This document shows, one piece after another, positions 52,008 to 60,948 of a DNA stretch of 64,000 bases (positions are counted from its first letter, which is position 1; every line of letters begins with the position of its first letter). Below the pieces are notes generated by a model. It was not told the DNA's origin. It saw only the letters and a program-made list of their open reading frames with translations, and did no database searches. Source of the stretch: Sinorhizobium medicae (lineage in GTDB: Bacteria; Pseudomonadota; Alphaproteobacteria; Rhizobiales; Rhizobiaceae); assembly GCF_007827695.1 (NCBI RefSeq), contig NZ_VITA01000006.1:334092-398091 (forward strand), given 5' to 3'. The translations under genes were made by a program, and so were the position numbers.

Positions 52008-52841
52008 ATGCGTCCTGAAGAATTCTCTTCACAATCATCGTCTGACGAGGCATTGGGGAGCCGGTTTTTGACGGGACTTTTGACGCAGACAGATGGCAGC
52101 CCGGTTGCAATCGAGAATGCCGAAGCGGGGGGAGAATTTCTCTTCGTCTGTGAGCATGCCTCGAACCGGATGCCGGAGCGTTTGGGTACGCTGGGCCTCT
52201 CTGAGGATGCGCTTGAAAGCCATATCGCCTGGGATCCCGGAGCGCTGGCGGTCTCGCAATTGCTGTCCGAAAAGCTGCACGCGACGCTGATCTTCCAACG
52301 TTTTTCGCGGCTCGCCTATGACTGCAACCGGCCCCCGGACTCCGATGCGGCGATGCCCGTCGTCAGTGAAATCTATGAGGTGCCCGGCAACAGGGCGATG
52401 ACGGCGGAAGAGCGGCAATCGCGGGTGAACGAGATCTATCTGCCGTTTCACGAGGCGGTCACGCGCGCGGTCGCAGGCCGCAAGGCCGCGGGCAGACAGC
52501 CGATTCTCGTGACCATGCACAGTTTCACGCCGGTCTATTTCGGTGCGCCACGAGCCGTCGAACTAGGTATTCTGCATGACGCCGACAGCCGCCTCCCGGA
52601 CCGCCTGCTGGCCGCCGCATCGAATGAGGACGTGGGATATGACGTCCGCCGCAACGAGCCTTACGGACCAGCTGACGGTGTGACGCACAGCCTGATCGAA
52701 TACGGCATTCGCTTCGGCGTTCCAAATGTAATGATAGAGATCCGTAACGATCTCATCCGCGATAAAATCGGCCAGAGGGTCATGGCCGATTGTCTGGTGG
52801 GGCTGCTCACGAAGAGCGTCGCTGCCCTTCCGGCAAGATAA
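52008..52841 (+). CDS. N-formylglutamate amidohydrolase family protein
   Basis: A 277-residue protein of the N-formylglutamate amidohydrolase family (PF05013). Its motifs include FVCEHASNRMPERLG (residues 46-60), with Glu and His suited to zinc binding, the DCNRPPDSD arginine/asparagine segment, and VTMHSFTPVYFG. Classical members hydrolyse N-formylglutamate in histidine breakdown, but no hut genes are nearby. Here it precedes an amino acid permease and a glutamine-synthetase-like gene, so hydrolysis of an N-substituted or gamma-glutamyl compound to free glutamate is a reasonable role. The start at the first ATG (52008) is uncertain because the first 30 residues are not conserved-looking. Confidence 0.8.
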   Translation: MRPEEFSSQSSSDEALGSRFLTGLLTQTDGSPVAIENAEAGGEFLFVCEHASNRMPERLGTLGLSEDALESHIAWDPGALAVSQLLSEKLHATLIFQRFSRLAYDCNRPPDSDAAMPVVSEIYEVPGNRAMTAEERQSRVNEIYLPFHEAVTRAVAGRKAAGRQPILVTMHSFTPVYFGAPRAVELGILHDADSRLPDRLLAAASNEDVGYDVRRNEPYGPADGVTHSLIEYGIRFGVPNVMIEIRNDLIRDKIGQRVMADCLVGLLTKSVAALPAR

Positions 52842-52947
52842 AAGACCCGGGGAGCGGCAATGCCGCGGTGTCGCTCCGGTGTTCCGGAGCAGGGGTGACG
52901 CGATCTCCGCAATAGCGCGGAAGGTCTTGGAGAAACAGGGGAACGGC

Positions 52948-54495
52948 ATGTCAGACTACTCGGAAATCGACAAGAAGCAGGACCTGCAGGTCCTGCATTC
53001 AATGGGCTACGCCCAGGAACTCGAACGGCGAATGAGTCAATTCTCGAATTTCGCCGTATCCTTCTCGATCATTTGCATCCTGTCGGGCGGCATCAACTCG
53101 CTCGCACAGGCAACGTCCGGCGCCGGTGGCGCCGCGATCGGCATCGGGTGGCCGCTCGGATGCTTTATCTCGTTCGTCTTCGCGGTCGCCATGGCCCAAA
53201 TCAGTTCCGCCTATCCGACCGCGGGCGGCCTCTATCACTGGGGTTCGATTCTGGGCAACCGCTTCACCGGCTGGCTGACCGCATGGTTTAACCTGCTCGG
53301 TCTGGTCACCGTGCTCGGCGCGATCAACGTCGGCACCTACTACTTCTTCATGGGCTCGTTCGGAACGCCCTATTTCGGTCTGGAAGACACGACGGGGACC
53401 CGGATCGTCTTCCTGGCGATCATCACAGGCGCGCAGGCGCTCGTGAATCATATGGGCATCGCGCTTACGGCGAAGCTCACCGATTTTTCGGGCTATCTGA
53501 TCTTCGTCACCGCGATCCTGCTGGCGATCGTCTGCCTCGCCGTTGCGGACACTTACGAGATCGGCCGGCTATTCACCTTCTCGAATTACTCGGGAGAAGC
53601 CGGCGGCAATGTCTGGCCCCAGACCTCGGCTACCTGGGTGTTCCTGCTCGGTTTGCTGCTGCCGATCTACACGATCACGGGCTACGACGCCTCGGCCCAT
53701 ACTTCGGAAGAAACGGTAAAGGCCGCTCACTCCGTTCCGCGCGGAATGATCTCGTCGGTGCTCTGGGCCGCGCTCTTCGGCTACATCATGCTTTGCGCCT
53801 TCGTGTTGATGATCCCTGATATGGACGAGGCAGCGAAACAGGGCTGGAACGTGTTCTTCTGGGCGATGGACGCGCAGGTGAATCCCATCGTCAGAGACAT
53901 CCTCTACCTGGCGATCCTGGTCAGCCAGTGGCTTTGCGGTCTGGCGACGGTAACCTCGGTCTCCCGTATGATCTTCGCCTTCTCGCGTGACGGTGGTCTG
54001 CCGGCATCGAAGGCACTCTCGAAGGTGAGCCCGACCTATCGCACGCCGGTCGCGGCCATCTGGACCGGCTCCATTCTCGCGGTGCTTTTCGTCTGGGGAT
54101 CGTCGCTGGTCTCGATCGGCGACACGCCCGTTTATACGATTGTCGTTTCCTGCACCGTCATCTTCCTCTTCTTCTCCTTTGCGATTCCGATCACGCTAGG
54201 TCTGATCGCCTGGGGAACCTCGAAGTGGGACAAGATGGGGCCGTGGGACCTGGGCGAGGGCATGTTCAAGCTCTTCGCGGTGCTTTCGATCGTTGCCATG
54301 GTGCTGATCTTCGTTCTCGGCATTCAGCCGCCGAACGACTGGGCGCTCTACATCACGGTCGGCTTCCTGATCGTGACGGGCATCATCTGGTTCGCCTTTG
54401 AAAAGCGACGGTTCCGTGGACCGCCAATCGGCGACGAGGTCGCGCGCCGTCAGGCGGAGATCGCCGCTGCCGAAAGGGCGGTCGGCGAAGCGTAA
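52948..54495 (+). CDS. APC family amino acid/amine permease
   Basis: A 515-residue secondary transporter with about 12 membrane segments. The first conserved region (MSQFSNFAVSFSIICILSGG near residue 32) and TAGGLYHWGS mark it as an APC-superfamily protein of the GABA/choline-type group. GYDASAHTSEET is the family substrate-site helix. The frame is open to 52879, but the ATG at 52948 after a GGGGAACGGC stretch fits. It lies between the amidohydrolase and the glutamine-synthetase-like gene and probably imports the amine or amino acid that is gamma-glutamylated. The ABC importer nearby may serve the same purpose at low concentration. Confidence 0.85.
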   Translation: MSDYSEIDKKQDLQVLHSMGYAQELERRMSQFSNFAVSFSIICILSGGINSLAQATSGAGGAAIGIGWPLGCFISFVFAVAMAQISSAYPTAGGLYHWGSILGNRFTGWLTAWFNLLGLVTVLGAINVGTYYFFMGSFGTPYFGLEDTTGTRIVFLAIITGAQALVNHMGIALTAKLTDFSGYLIFVTAILLAIVCLAVADTYEIGRLFTFSNYSGEAGGNVWPQTSATWVFLLGLLLPIYTITGYDASAHTSEETVKAAHSVPRGMISSVLWAALFGYIMLCAFVLMIPDMDEAAKQGWNVFFWAMDAQVNPIVRDILYLAILVSQWLCGLATVTSVSRMIFAFSRDGGLPASKALSKVSPTYRTPVAAIWTGSILAVLFVWGSSLVSIGDTPVYTIVVSCTVIFLFFSFAIPITLGLIAWGTSKWDKMGPWDLGEGMFKLFAVLSIVAMVLIFVLGIQPPNDWALYITVGFLIVTGIIWFAFEKRRFRGPPIGDEVARRQAEIAAAERAVGEA

Positions 54496-54583
54496 GCAGT
54501 AGAGGAGAGTGGGATCGCGCGCGGTCCCACTCCGCTTCGCGGTACGAGGGAACGACCGCACCTAAACATGGGACGACACTTTC

Positions 54584-55948
54584 ATGAGCTATTCGTTCGA
54601 CGAACTGAAAGAGGATGTGGCCGAGGGCCGCATCGACACGGTGCTCGCCTGCCAGGTGGATATGCAGGGCCGTTTGATGGGAAAGCGTTTTCACGCGGAA
54701 TACTTCGTGGAAAGTGCGTGGAAGGAAACGCATAGCTGCAATTACCTGCTCGCTACAGATATGGAAATGGAGACGGTGCCCGGTTACAAGGCGACGAGCT
54801 GGGACAAAGGTTACGGCGACTACACCATGAAGCCGGACCTTTCGACGCTTCGGCGCATTCCGTGGCTCGACGGCACGGCGCTGGTTCTCTGCGACATGCT
54901 GGACCATCACACGCATGCGGAGGTGCCGCATTCGCCGCGCGCCATCTTGAAGGCGCAGGTATCGCGCCTCGAAGCCATGGGCTTCAAAGCCTTCATGGCA
55001 AGCGAACTCGAATTCTTCCTCTTCGATCAGTCCTACGACGATGCGAGGCTCTCCGGATACCGCGATCTGCAGCTCGCAAGCGGCTACAACGAGGATTACC
55101 ACATCTTCCAGACGACCAAGGAAGAGGACGTGATGCGTGCGATCCGCAACGGTCTTCAGGGCGCCGGCATCCCGGTCGAGAATTCCAAGGGCGAGGCGTC
55201 CGCGGGCCAGGAAGAGATCAATGTCCGCTACGCCGAGGCCGTGACCATGGCCGACCGGCACGCGATCATCAAAAACGGCTGCAAGGAAATTGCGTGGCAG
55301 CGCGGCAAGGCGATCACCTTCCTTGCCAAGTGGAACTACTCGGCCGCCGGCTCCTCGTCCCATATCCACCAGTCGCTCTGGAGCAAGGACGGCGAAAAGC
55401 CGCTGTTCTTCGACAAGGACGGGCAGTACGGCATGTCCGACCTCATGCGCCATTATGTGGCCGGTCAACTCGCCCATGCGAGCGAGGTCACCTATTTCCT
55501 GGCGCCTTACATCAATTCCTACAAGCGCTTCATGGCGGGTACTTTCGCTCCGACCAAGGCCATCTGGAGCAAGGACAACCGCACCGCCGGCTATCGTCTC
55601 TGCGGCGAAGGCAGCAAGGCGATCCGGATCGAATGCCGCGTCGGCGGCTCCGACCTCAATCCCTATCTCGCCTTCGCCGCTTTGATCGCGGCCGGCATAT
55701 CGGGCATCGAGAACAAGATGGAGCTGGAGGCTCCCTTCGTCGGCGATGCCTATCACGGCAAGGACGTGCGCGAGGTTCCGCATACGCTGAGGGCCGCGAC
55801 CGAGGCACTGAGCGGATCGAAAATGCTGCGCGCCGCCTTCGGCGAGGAGGTGATCGACCATTATGTGCATGCGGCAGAATGGGAGCAGCAGGAATATGAT
55901 CGGCGGGTCACCGATTGGGAGGTCGCGCGCGGGTTCGAGCGGGCATAG
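54584..55948 (+). CDS. Glutamine-synthetase-like gamma-glutamylamine ligase
   Basis: A 454-residue glutamine-synthetase-fold protein. Metal and nucleotide residues are in place: ASELEFFLFD near residue 141, AGQEEINVRYAEA near residue 207, and GSSSHIHQSLW near residue 262. A RTAGYRLCGEGSKAIRIECR segment corresponds to the conserved arginine region of the active site. Compared with housekeeping glutamine synthetase, the N-terminal ammonium-site Asp loop (DGSS) and the C-terminal adenylylation tyrosine motif are absent. That is usual in PuuA- and GlnA4-type ligases that attach glutamate to amines. Next to aldehyde and alcohol dehydrogenases, a gamma-glutamyl amino alcohol or polyamine product is likely; the amine itself is unknown. 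Confidence 0.85.
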   Translation: MSYSFDELKEDVAEGRIDTVLACQVDMQGRLMGKRFHAEYFVESAWKETHSCNYLLATDMEMETVPGYKATSWDKGYGDYTMKPDLSTLRRIPWLDGTALVLCDMLDHHTHAEVPHSPRAILKAQVSRLEAMGFKAFMASELEFFLFDQSYDDARLSGYRDLQLASGYNEDYHIFQTTKEEDVMRAIRNGLQGAGIPVENSKGEASAGQEEINVRYAEAVTMADRHAIIKNGCKEIAWQRGKAITFLAKWNYSAAGSSSHIHQSLWSKDGEKPLFFDKDGQYGMSDLMRHYVAGQLAHASEVTYFLAPYINSYKRFMAGTFAPTKAIWSKDNRTAGYRLCGEGSKAIRIECRVGGSDLNPYLAFAALIAAGISGIENKMELEAPFVGDAYHGKDVREVPHTLRAATEALSGSKMLRAAFGEEVIDHYVHAAEWEQQEYDRRVTDWEVARGFERA

Positions 55949-56028
55949 AAGTTTGCGGCTTTATCTCTCCGCAATCCCTCCTCACAGGGGGGAGGGATTC
56001 ATTGTGAAATGAAAACAGGAAGACGATC

Positions 56029-57414
56029 ATGACGATGATCAGATGCATTTCGCCGGTCAATGGCGAAGTTTACGCCGAGCGCCCGGCAATGACGTTGGAG
56101 ATGGCGAGGCAGGCGGTGGCGCATGCGCGCCAGGCGCAGAAAGGCTGGGCGCGGCGACCGCTCGAAGAGCGTGTGAAACTGGTACTTGCCGGCGTGGCGC
56201 GGCTCAATGAGATGGTTGACGAGGTGGTGCCGGAACTCGCCTGGCAGATGGGCCGGCCGGTGCGCTATGGTGGCGAGTTCAAGGGCTTCAACGAGCGCTC
56301 CAATTATGTCGCCTCGATTGCCGCCGACGCGCTGACATCTATTGTCGTGGAGGAGAGCGACCGTTTCGAGCGCCGCATCGAACGCGAGCCACATGGGGTC
56401 GTCTTCGTCATCGCGCCGTGGAACTATCCCTATATGACGGCGATCAACACGATCGCGCCGGCGCTGATGGCGGGCAATGCAGTGATCCTCAAACACGCCA
56501 GCCAGACGATCCTCGTCGGGGAGCGCATGGTGCGCGCCTTCATCGAGGCAGGCGTTCCGGCAGATGTGTTCCAGAACCTGTTCCTGGATCACGACACGAC
56601 GGCGGCGCTGATCGCCGCCAAGAGCTTCGATTTCATCAACTTCACCGGCTCGGTCGAGGGCGGCCGCTCGATCGAACGGGCGGCGGCAGGCACCTTCACC
56701 GGTCTCGGACTTGAACTCGGCGGCAAGGACCCGGGTTATGTGATGGAGGATGCCGATCTCGATGCTGCCGTCGACACGCTGATGGACGGAGCGACCTACA
56801 ATTCCGGCCAGTGCTGCTGCGGCATCGAGCGCATCTATGTGCACGAGTCGCTCTATGACGCTTTCGTCGAGAAGTCGGTCGCCTGGGTCTCCAACTACAA
56901 GCTCGGCGACCCGCTCGATCCCGAAACGACACTCGGCCCCATGGCCAACAAGCGGTTTGCCGCGAACGTGCGCCACCAGATCGCCGACGCCGTGTCGAAG
57001 GGCGCCAAGGCGCTGATCGATCCCAAGCTTTTCCCTGAGGACGATGGCGGCGCCTACCTCGCGCCACAGATTCTTGTCGACGTCGATCACTCCATGGAAT
57101 TCATGCGGGAGGAGACATTCGGGCCTGCTGTCGGCATCATGAGGGTGAAGAGCGACGCTCAGGCAATCGAACTTATGAACGACAGCCGATACGGCTTGAC
57201 TGCGTCGCTCTGGACGAAGGATGCGGAGCGTGCGGGGCGCATCGGGCGGGAGCTCGAGACAGGCACGGTCTTCATGAACCGCGCCGACTATCTGGATCCG
57301 GCGCTTTGCTGGACCGGCGTCAAGGAGACGGGGCGCGGCGGCTCGCTCTCGGTCCTCGGCTTCCACAATCTGACCCGCCCGAAATCCTATCATCTGAAGA
57401 AAGCGACCGCATGA
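56029..57414 (+). CDS. NAD(P)-dependent aldehyde dehydrogenase
   Basis: A 461-residue aldehyde dehydrogenase with the expected elements: APWNYPY near residue 130, FTGSVEGGRSI for cofactor binding, ELGGKDPGYV with the general-base Glu, and the catalytic cysteine in NSGQCCCGIERI near residue 263. EETFGPAVGIM lies near the C-terminus. It overlaps the iron alcohol dehydrogenase gene by 4 bp, so alcohol-to-aldehyde-to-acid oxidation in one unit is likely. In a gamma-glutamylation route it would do the PuuC-like step. Substrate not determined. Confidence 0.88.
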   Translation: MTMIRCISPVNGEVYAERPAMTLEMARQAVAHARQAQKGWARRPLEERVKLVLAGVARLNEMVDEVVPELAWQMGRPVRYGGEFKGFNERSNYVASIAADALTSIVVEESDRFERRIEREPHGVVFVIAPWNYPYMTAINTIAPALMAGNAVILKHASQTILVGERMVRAFIEAGVPADVFQNLFLDHDTTAALIAAKSFDFINFTGSVEGGRSIERAAAGTFTGLGLELGGKDPGYVMEDADLDAAVDTLMDGATYNSGQCCCGIERIYVHESLYDAFVEKSVAWVSNYKLGDPLDPETTLGPMANKRFAANVRHQIADAVSKGAKALIDPKLFPEDDGGAYLAPQILVDVDHSMEFMREETFGPAVGIMRVKSDAQAIELMNDSRYGLTASLWTKDAERAGRIGRELETGTVFMNRADYLDPALCWTGVKETGRGGSLSVLGFHNLTRPKSYHLKKATA

Positions 57415-58556
57415 CCATCACCGCCAACTGGAGCTATCCGACCGCCGTCAAATTCGGCGCGGGCCGCATCAAGGAGCTCGCCGACCACTGCAAGGCGCTC
57501 GGCATGAAGAAGCCGCTCCTGATCACAGATCGCGGTCTGGCGCCGATGCCGATCACGCAGAAGGCGCTTGACATTCTCGAGGCCGGCGGGCTCGGACGGG
57601 CGATCTTTGCCGACGTCGATCCCAACCCCAACGACAAGAACCTGGAAGCCGGCGTGAAGGCATTCCGAAATGGCGGCCATGACGGCGTCGTCGCCTTCGG
57701 CGGCGGCTCGGGCCTCGATCTCGGCAAATGCGTCGCCTTCATGGCCGGACAAACGCGGCCGGTCTGGGATTTCGAGGATATCGGCGACTGGTGGACGCGC
57801 GCGAGCGTCGAAGGCATCGCTCCGATCGTCGCCGTTCCGACGACCGCCGGCACCGGTTCCGAGGTGGGCCGCGCCAGCGTCATCACCAATTCGGCAAGCC
57901 ACGTCAAGAAGGTGATCTTCCACCCGAAATTCCTGCCGGGCGTGACCATCTGCGATCCGGAGCTCACCGTCGGTATGCCCGAGGTGATCACCGCCGGCAC
58001 AGGCATGGACGCCTTTGCCCATTGCCTGGAGGCCTATTCGTCGCCCTTCTATCATCCGATGTCGGCGGGTATAGCGCTGGAGGGGATGCGGCTCGTCAAG
58101 GAATACCTGCCGCGGGCCTACAAGGACGGTACGGATCTTGAAGCCCGGGCGAACATGATGAGCGCGGCGGCGATGGGAGCGGTCGCGTTCCAGAAGGGGC
58201 TCGGCGCGATCCACTCGCTGTCGCATCCCATCGGGGCGATCTATAACACCCATCACGGCATGACCAACGCTGTGGTGATGCCCCCGGTCCTGCGGTTCAA
58301 CCGTTTCGCAATCGATGAGAAGATCGGTCGCGCCGCCGCCTATCTCGGCATTGCCGGCGGCTTCGACGGTTTCTACGACTATGTACTGCGGCTGCGGGAG
58401 GAACTCGGCGTTCCGGACAAGCTGTCGGCGCTTGGTGTCGGCACGGACCGTATCGACGAGATGGCCGAGATGGCGATCGTCGATCCGACGGCCGGCGGCA
58501 ATCCCGTCGAGCTGACGCTCGATGCCGCGAAGAAGCTCTTCGCCGAATGCATTTGA
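57411..58556 (+). CDS. Iron-containing alcohol dehydrogenase
   Basis: A 381-residue group III alcohol dehydrogenase. It shows the NAD motif GGGSGLDLGK near residue 100, the PTTAGTGSEVG segment near residue 140, and metal ligands in the FAHCLEAY and HSLSHPIGAIYNTHHG regions. It overlaps the aldehyde dehydrogenase gene by 4 bp and is followed by a terminator. In the local pathway it would oxidise the hydroxyl group of an alcohol (for example a gamma-glutamyl amino alcohol) to the aldehyde taken by its neighbour. A plain alcohol or diol substrate is also possible. Confidence 0.88.
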   Translation: MTITANWSYPTAVKFGAGRIKELADHCKALGMKKPLLITDRGLAPMPITQKALDILEAGGLGRAIFADVDPNPNDKNLEAGVKAFRNGGHDGVVAFGGGSGLDLGKCVAFMAGQTRPVWDFEDIGDWWTRASVEGIAPIVAVPTTAGTGSEVGRASVITNSASHVKKVIFHPKFLPGVTICDPELTVGMPEVITAGTGMDAFAHCLEAYSSPFYHPMSAGIALEGMRLVKEYLPRAYKDGTDLEARANMMSAAAMGAVAFQKGLGAIHSLSHPIGAIYNTHHGMTNAVVMPPVLRFNRFAIDEKIGRAAAYLGIAGGFDGFYDYVLRLREELGVPDKLSALGVGTDRIDEMAEMAIVDPTAGGNPVELTLDAAKKLFAECI

Positions 58557-58580
58557 CCGGAGCCGTCGTTAATTTTTTCG

Positions 58581-58612
58581 AGCCCGGAAAACGCATGTTT
58601 TCCGGGCTTTTT
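58581..58612 (+). terminator. Rho-independent terminator
   Basis: AGCCCGGAAAA and TTTTCCGGGCT form a perfect stem around a CGCATG loop, followed by TTTTTC. It is 25 bp after the alcohol dehydrogenase stop. Confidence 0.85.
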
Positions 58613-58764
58613 CGTTAGTCTTCAATCGAAAATGCGCCCTCCGGTTAACTTTTGGGGGCCAAAAGTTTCCGTTTCGTTAACCATGTTCTGCAAGGTTCTA
58701 TTAAGAAATCGCCTGACCGATATAACCGGGCGGACCGGAAACGAGCAAGGACGAGGTGAGAGAA

Positions 58765-59481
58765 ATGGCGGTCATCACATTCGCCAATGCAAAGGGCGGT
58801 GCGGGAAAGACGACCGCGGCGCTGATCCTGTCGACGGAACTGGCGAGGCAGGGGAACCGCGTCGTGGTACTGGACGCCGATCCGCAGCGCTGGATCACGA
58901 GCTGGTCCGAAGTATCCGGTCGGGTCGCCAATCTCGAGGTGATCTCGCACGTCACTCCGGCTTCGCTTCCCTGTCATATCCGCGAGCTTAAGGGGGAGAC
59001 AGATTTCATCGTCATCGACCTCGCCGGTGCCAAGGACGCGATCGTTGCCCTGGCGCTGGGGCTGTCCGATCATGTGCTGATACCCGTTCAGGGCTGCGCC
59101 ATGGATGCGCGGGGCGCCGTGCAGATTCTTGAACTTATCCGCCATATCGGAGAGAAGGCGAGGGTACGCATCAACCACTCGGTCGTGTTGACGCGCGTCA
59201 ATTCGCTGGTGACGACCCGGGCGCTGCAGACGATCAAGGCGCTGCTCGCCTCCCGCGGCGTTTCGGTCCTCGATACGCCCATCGTCGAGCGTGTCGCATA
59301 CCGCGAAATTTTCGAGTGCGGCGGCACCTTGCAGATGATGGATCCGAACAGGGTCAGCAATCTCGACAAGGCGCGCGAAAACGCTTACGCGCTTGCCGCC
59401 GAGGTGCAAAACCTGCTCCCCGTGACCGCGCGCCGCGCCCTGATGTCCCGGCTGCGCTCGGCTCTGCCGCGGGCGGCGTAA
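58765..59481 (+). CDS. Orphan ParA/MinD-type ATPase
   Basis: A 238-residue ParA-family protein with the deviant Walker A motif AKGGAGKTTAAL at residues 8-19, the switch region VVVLDADPQRWITSW and FIVIDLAGAKD (Walker B-like). The frame can begin at GTG 58756, but the ATG at 58765 has GAGGTG five bases upstream. No ParB, replication gene or parS-like site is visible beside it, so it is not a standard partition operon. Orphan ParA proteins position cellular structures such as chemoreceptors or carboxysomes, or act as chromosomal paralogs of RepA. Function here is unknown. Confidence 0.82.
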   Translation: MAVITFANAKGGAGKTTAALILSTELARQGNRVVVLDADPQRWITSWSEVSGRVANLEVISHVTPASLPCHIRELKGETDFIVIDLAGAKDAIVALALGLSDHVLIPVQGCAMDARGAVQILELIRHIGEKARVRINHSVVLTRVNSLVTTRALQTIKALLASRGVSVLDTPIVERVAYREIFECGGTLQMMDPNRVSNLDKARENAYALAAEVQNLLPVTARRALMSRLRSALPRAA

Positions 59482-59505
59482 CGATCGGTTGCGGACGGTT
59501 TCCGT

Positions 59506-60795
59506 TCAGAACCGTTTATCGATGAAATGCTTAGCCTGGGCGCCGGCGTGGTAGAAGACGGATTTCAGCATCCGCCACGGATCTGGCGTAATCGGTGTTT
59601 CCGCGAGCGGGATCGCGGACGTGTCGCCGGTCACGTGGCGGGCGAGCGCCCGGCCGAAGACGGTGCCCGGGGCGATCCCGCGGCCGTTATAGCCGCTGAC
59701 CGAAACGACATTGTCGGCAAGCACATGCATCACCGGCAGATTGTTCGTCGTCATGCCGATGCGGCCGTCCCACCAGTGTTCGAAGCGGACGTCGCCGATA
59801 TAGGGGAAGAGCTTGCGCACCGACCGGCCGGCGAAGGCGCGGTGCGTGCCTGCCGCCATGGCGTCCAGCCTTCCGATCGAGCCGAAGATCAGCCGGTTCT
59901 GCTTGTCCATTCGGAAGGAGGTCATCACAAGGCCCGTATCCCAGGCGCCCTGGCGTTCGGGCAATATCCGCGCTGCCACCTTGTCGGGCAGCGGATTGGT
60001 TGCGAACTGGAAGTAGGGAAGGATCGTCAGTTCCTGCCGGTACTCCTTCCACGGGACATCGGCGACAAGGCCGCCATAGGCATTGGTCGCGAGAATGACG
60101 TGACGGGCGGTGACTGTCCCCCGCCCGGTCTGCAGTCTCCAGTGATTGCCCTGCCGGTTCGCCGAAAGGAGGGGGGTGTCGGTAAAGATCTTAGCGCCGG
60201 CAGCGAGCGCTGCACGCGCCAAACCTCGCGCATAGGCGAGCGGCTGTATGGTTCCGGCGCGGCGGTCGAGCAGCGCGCCGGTGAAGCCCTCGGCCCCCGA
60301 TAGCGCTTGCGCCTTTTCGGCGGGGAGCACTTCAACCGGAGCGCCGCGCTTCTTCCATTGAGCCTCGCGCTCACGAATTTCCTTCAAGCCCTCCGTACCG
60401 AGGGACATGTGTAGCGTGCCGTTGCGCACGGCCTCGCATTCGATTCCATATTTCGCGACGAGATCGTAGACGAGCGATGGACCGTCGCCGAGTTCGACCA
60501 GAAGCCGGTTGCCCGCCGCTGCTCCAAGCGTCGCAACAAGGTCGTCCGGCTTCACCCACATGCCGGCATTGACGAGGCCGACATTGCGGCCCGAGCCGCC
60601 GAAGCCGATCATGCGTGCTTCGATGACCGCTGCCCGTACACCCGCCTCCGCCAGATGCAGCGCCGCCGAAAGACCCGTGAAACCACCGCCGACGATCGCC
60701 ACTTCTACCGTCAGGTCATCCGCAAGCGGAGCAGTGTGCGGAGCGGCCGGCGCCGTCGCATGCCAGAGATTGGGGAGAGCACGCTCCGTTGCCAT
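59506..60795 (-). CDS. FAD-dependent oxidoreductase, PuuB/DadA-like
   Basis: A 429-residue flavoprotein of the DAO family with the FAD motif VAIVGGGFTGLSAALHLAEA near residue 31, and IGFGGSGRNVGLVNAG, which closely follows the pattern of gamma-glutamylputrescine oxidase PuuB. A GTIQPLAYARGLARAAL segment and C-terminal VSGYNGRGIAPGTVFG complete the family signature. The ATG at 60793-60795 (MATERALPNLWHA) is chosen over the longer frame to 60864 because the domain begins soon after and AAGGAA lies upstream. It lies one gene from the glutamine-synthetase-like cluster but reads the other way. It may supply the amine-oxidising step of that route. Confidence 0.82.
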   Translation of the reverse strand: MATERALPNLWHATAPAAPHTAPLADDLTVEVAIVGGGFTGLSAALHLAEAGVRAAVIEARMIGFGGSGRNVGLVNAGMWVKPDDLVATLGAAAGNRLLVELGDGPSLVYDLVAKYGIECEAVRNGTLHMSLGTEGLKEIREREAQWKKRGAPVEVLPAEKAQALSGAEGFTGALLDRRAGTIQPLAYARGLARAALAAGAKIFTDTPLLSANRQGNHWRLQTGRGTVTARHVILATNAYGGLVADVPWKEYRQELTILPYFQFATNPLPDKVAARILPERQGAWDTGLVMTSFRMDKQNRLIFGSIGRLDAMAAGTHRAFAGRSVRKLFPYIGDVRFEHWWDGRIGMTTNNLPVMHVLADNVVSVSGYNGRGIAPGTVFGRALARHVTGDTSAIPLAETPITPDPWRMLKSVFYHAGAQAKHFIDKRF

Positions 60796-60948
60796 CGCGG
60801 ACAGTTCCTTCGGTGAGGTCAGGGATCTCCGCCTTGATAAGGCCATCGCCGCAGAGTCTTTCATGACAATGTTTCATGATGTCATGACGGCGCCGGGCCA
60901 GCTGCGCTCGGGCGCGATCGCAGCTGGACGGTGAGTGCCATTGCGCGA

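Noticed and set aside
54383..55870. Leftward open frame of 495 codons opposite the glutamine-synthetase-like gene
   Set aside because: Antisense shadow; the composition (Arg/Val/Ala-rich, no domain pattern) is that of reverse-complement GC-rich coding DNA.
55999..57393. Leftward open frame of 464 codons opposite the aldehyde dehydrogenase gene
   Set aside because: Antisense shadow; the sense strand has all aldehyde dehydrogenase motifs.
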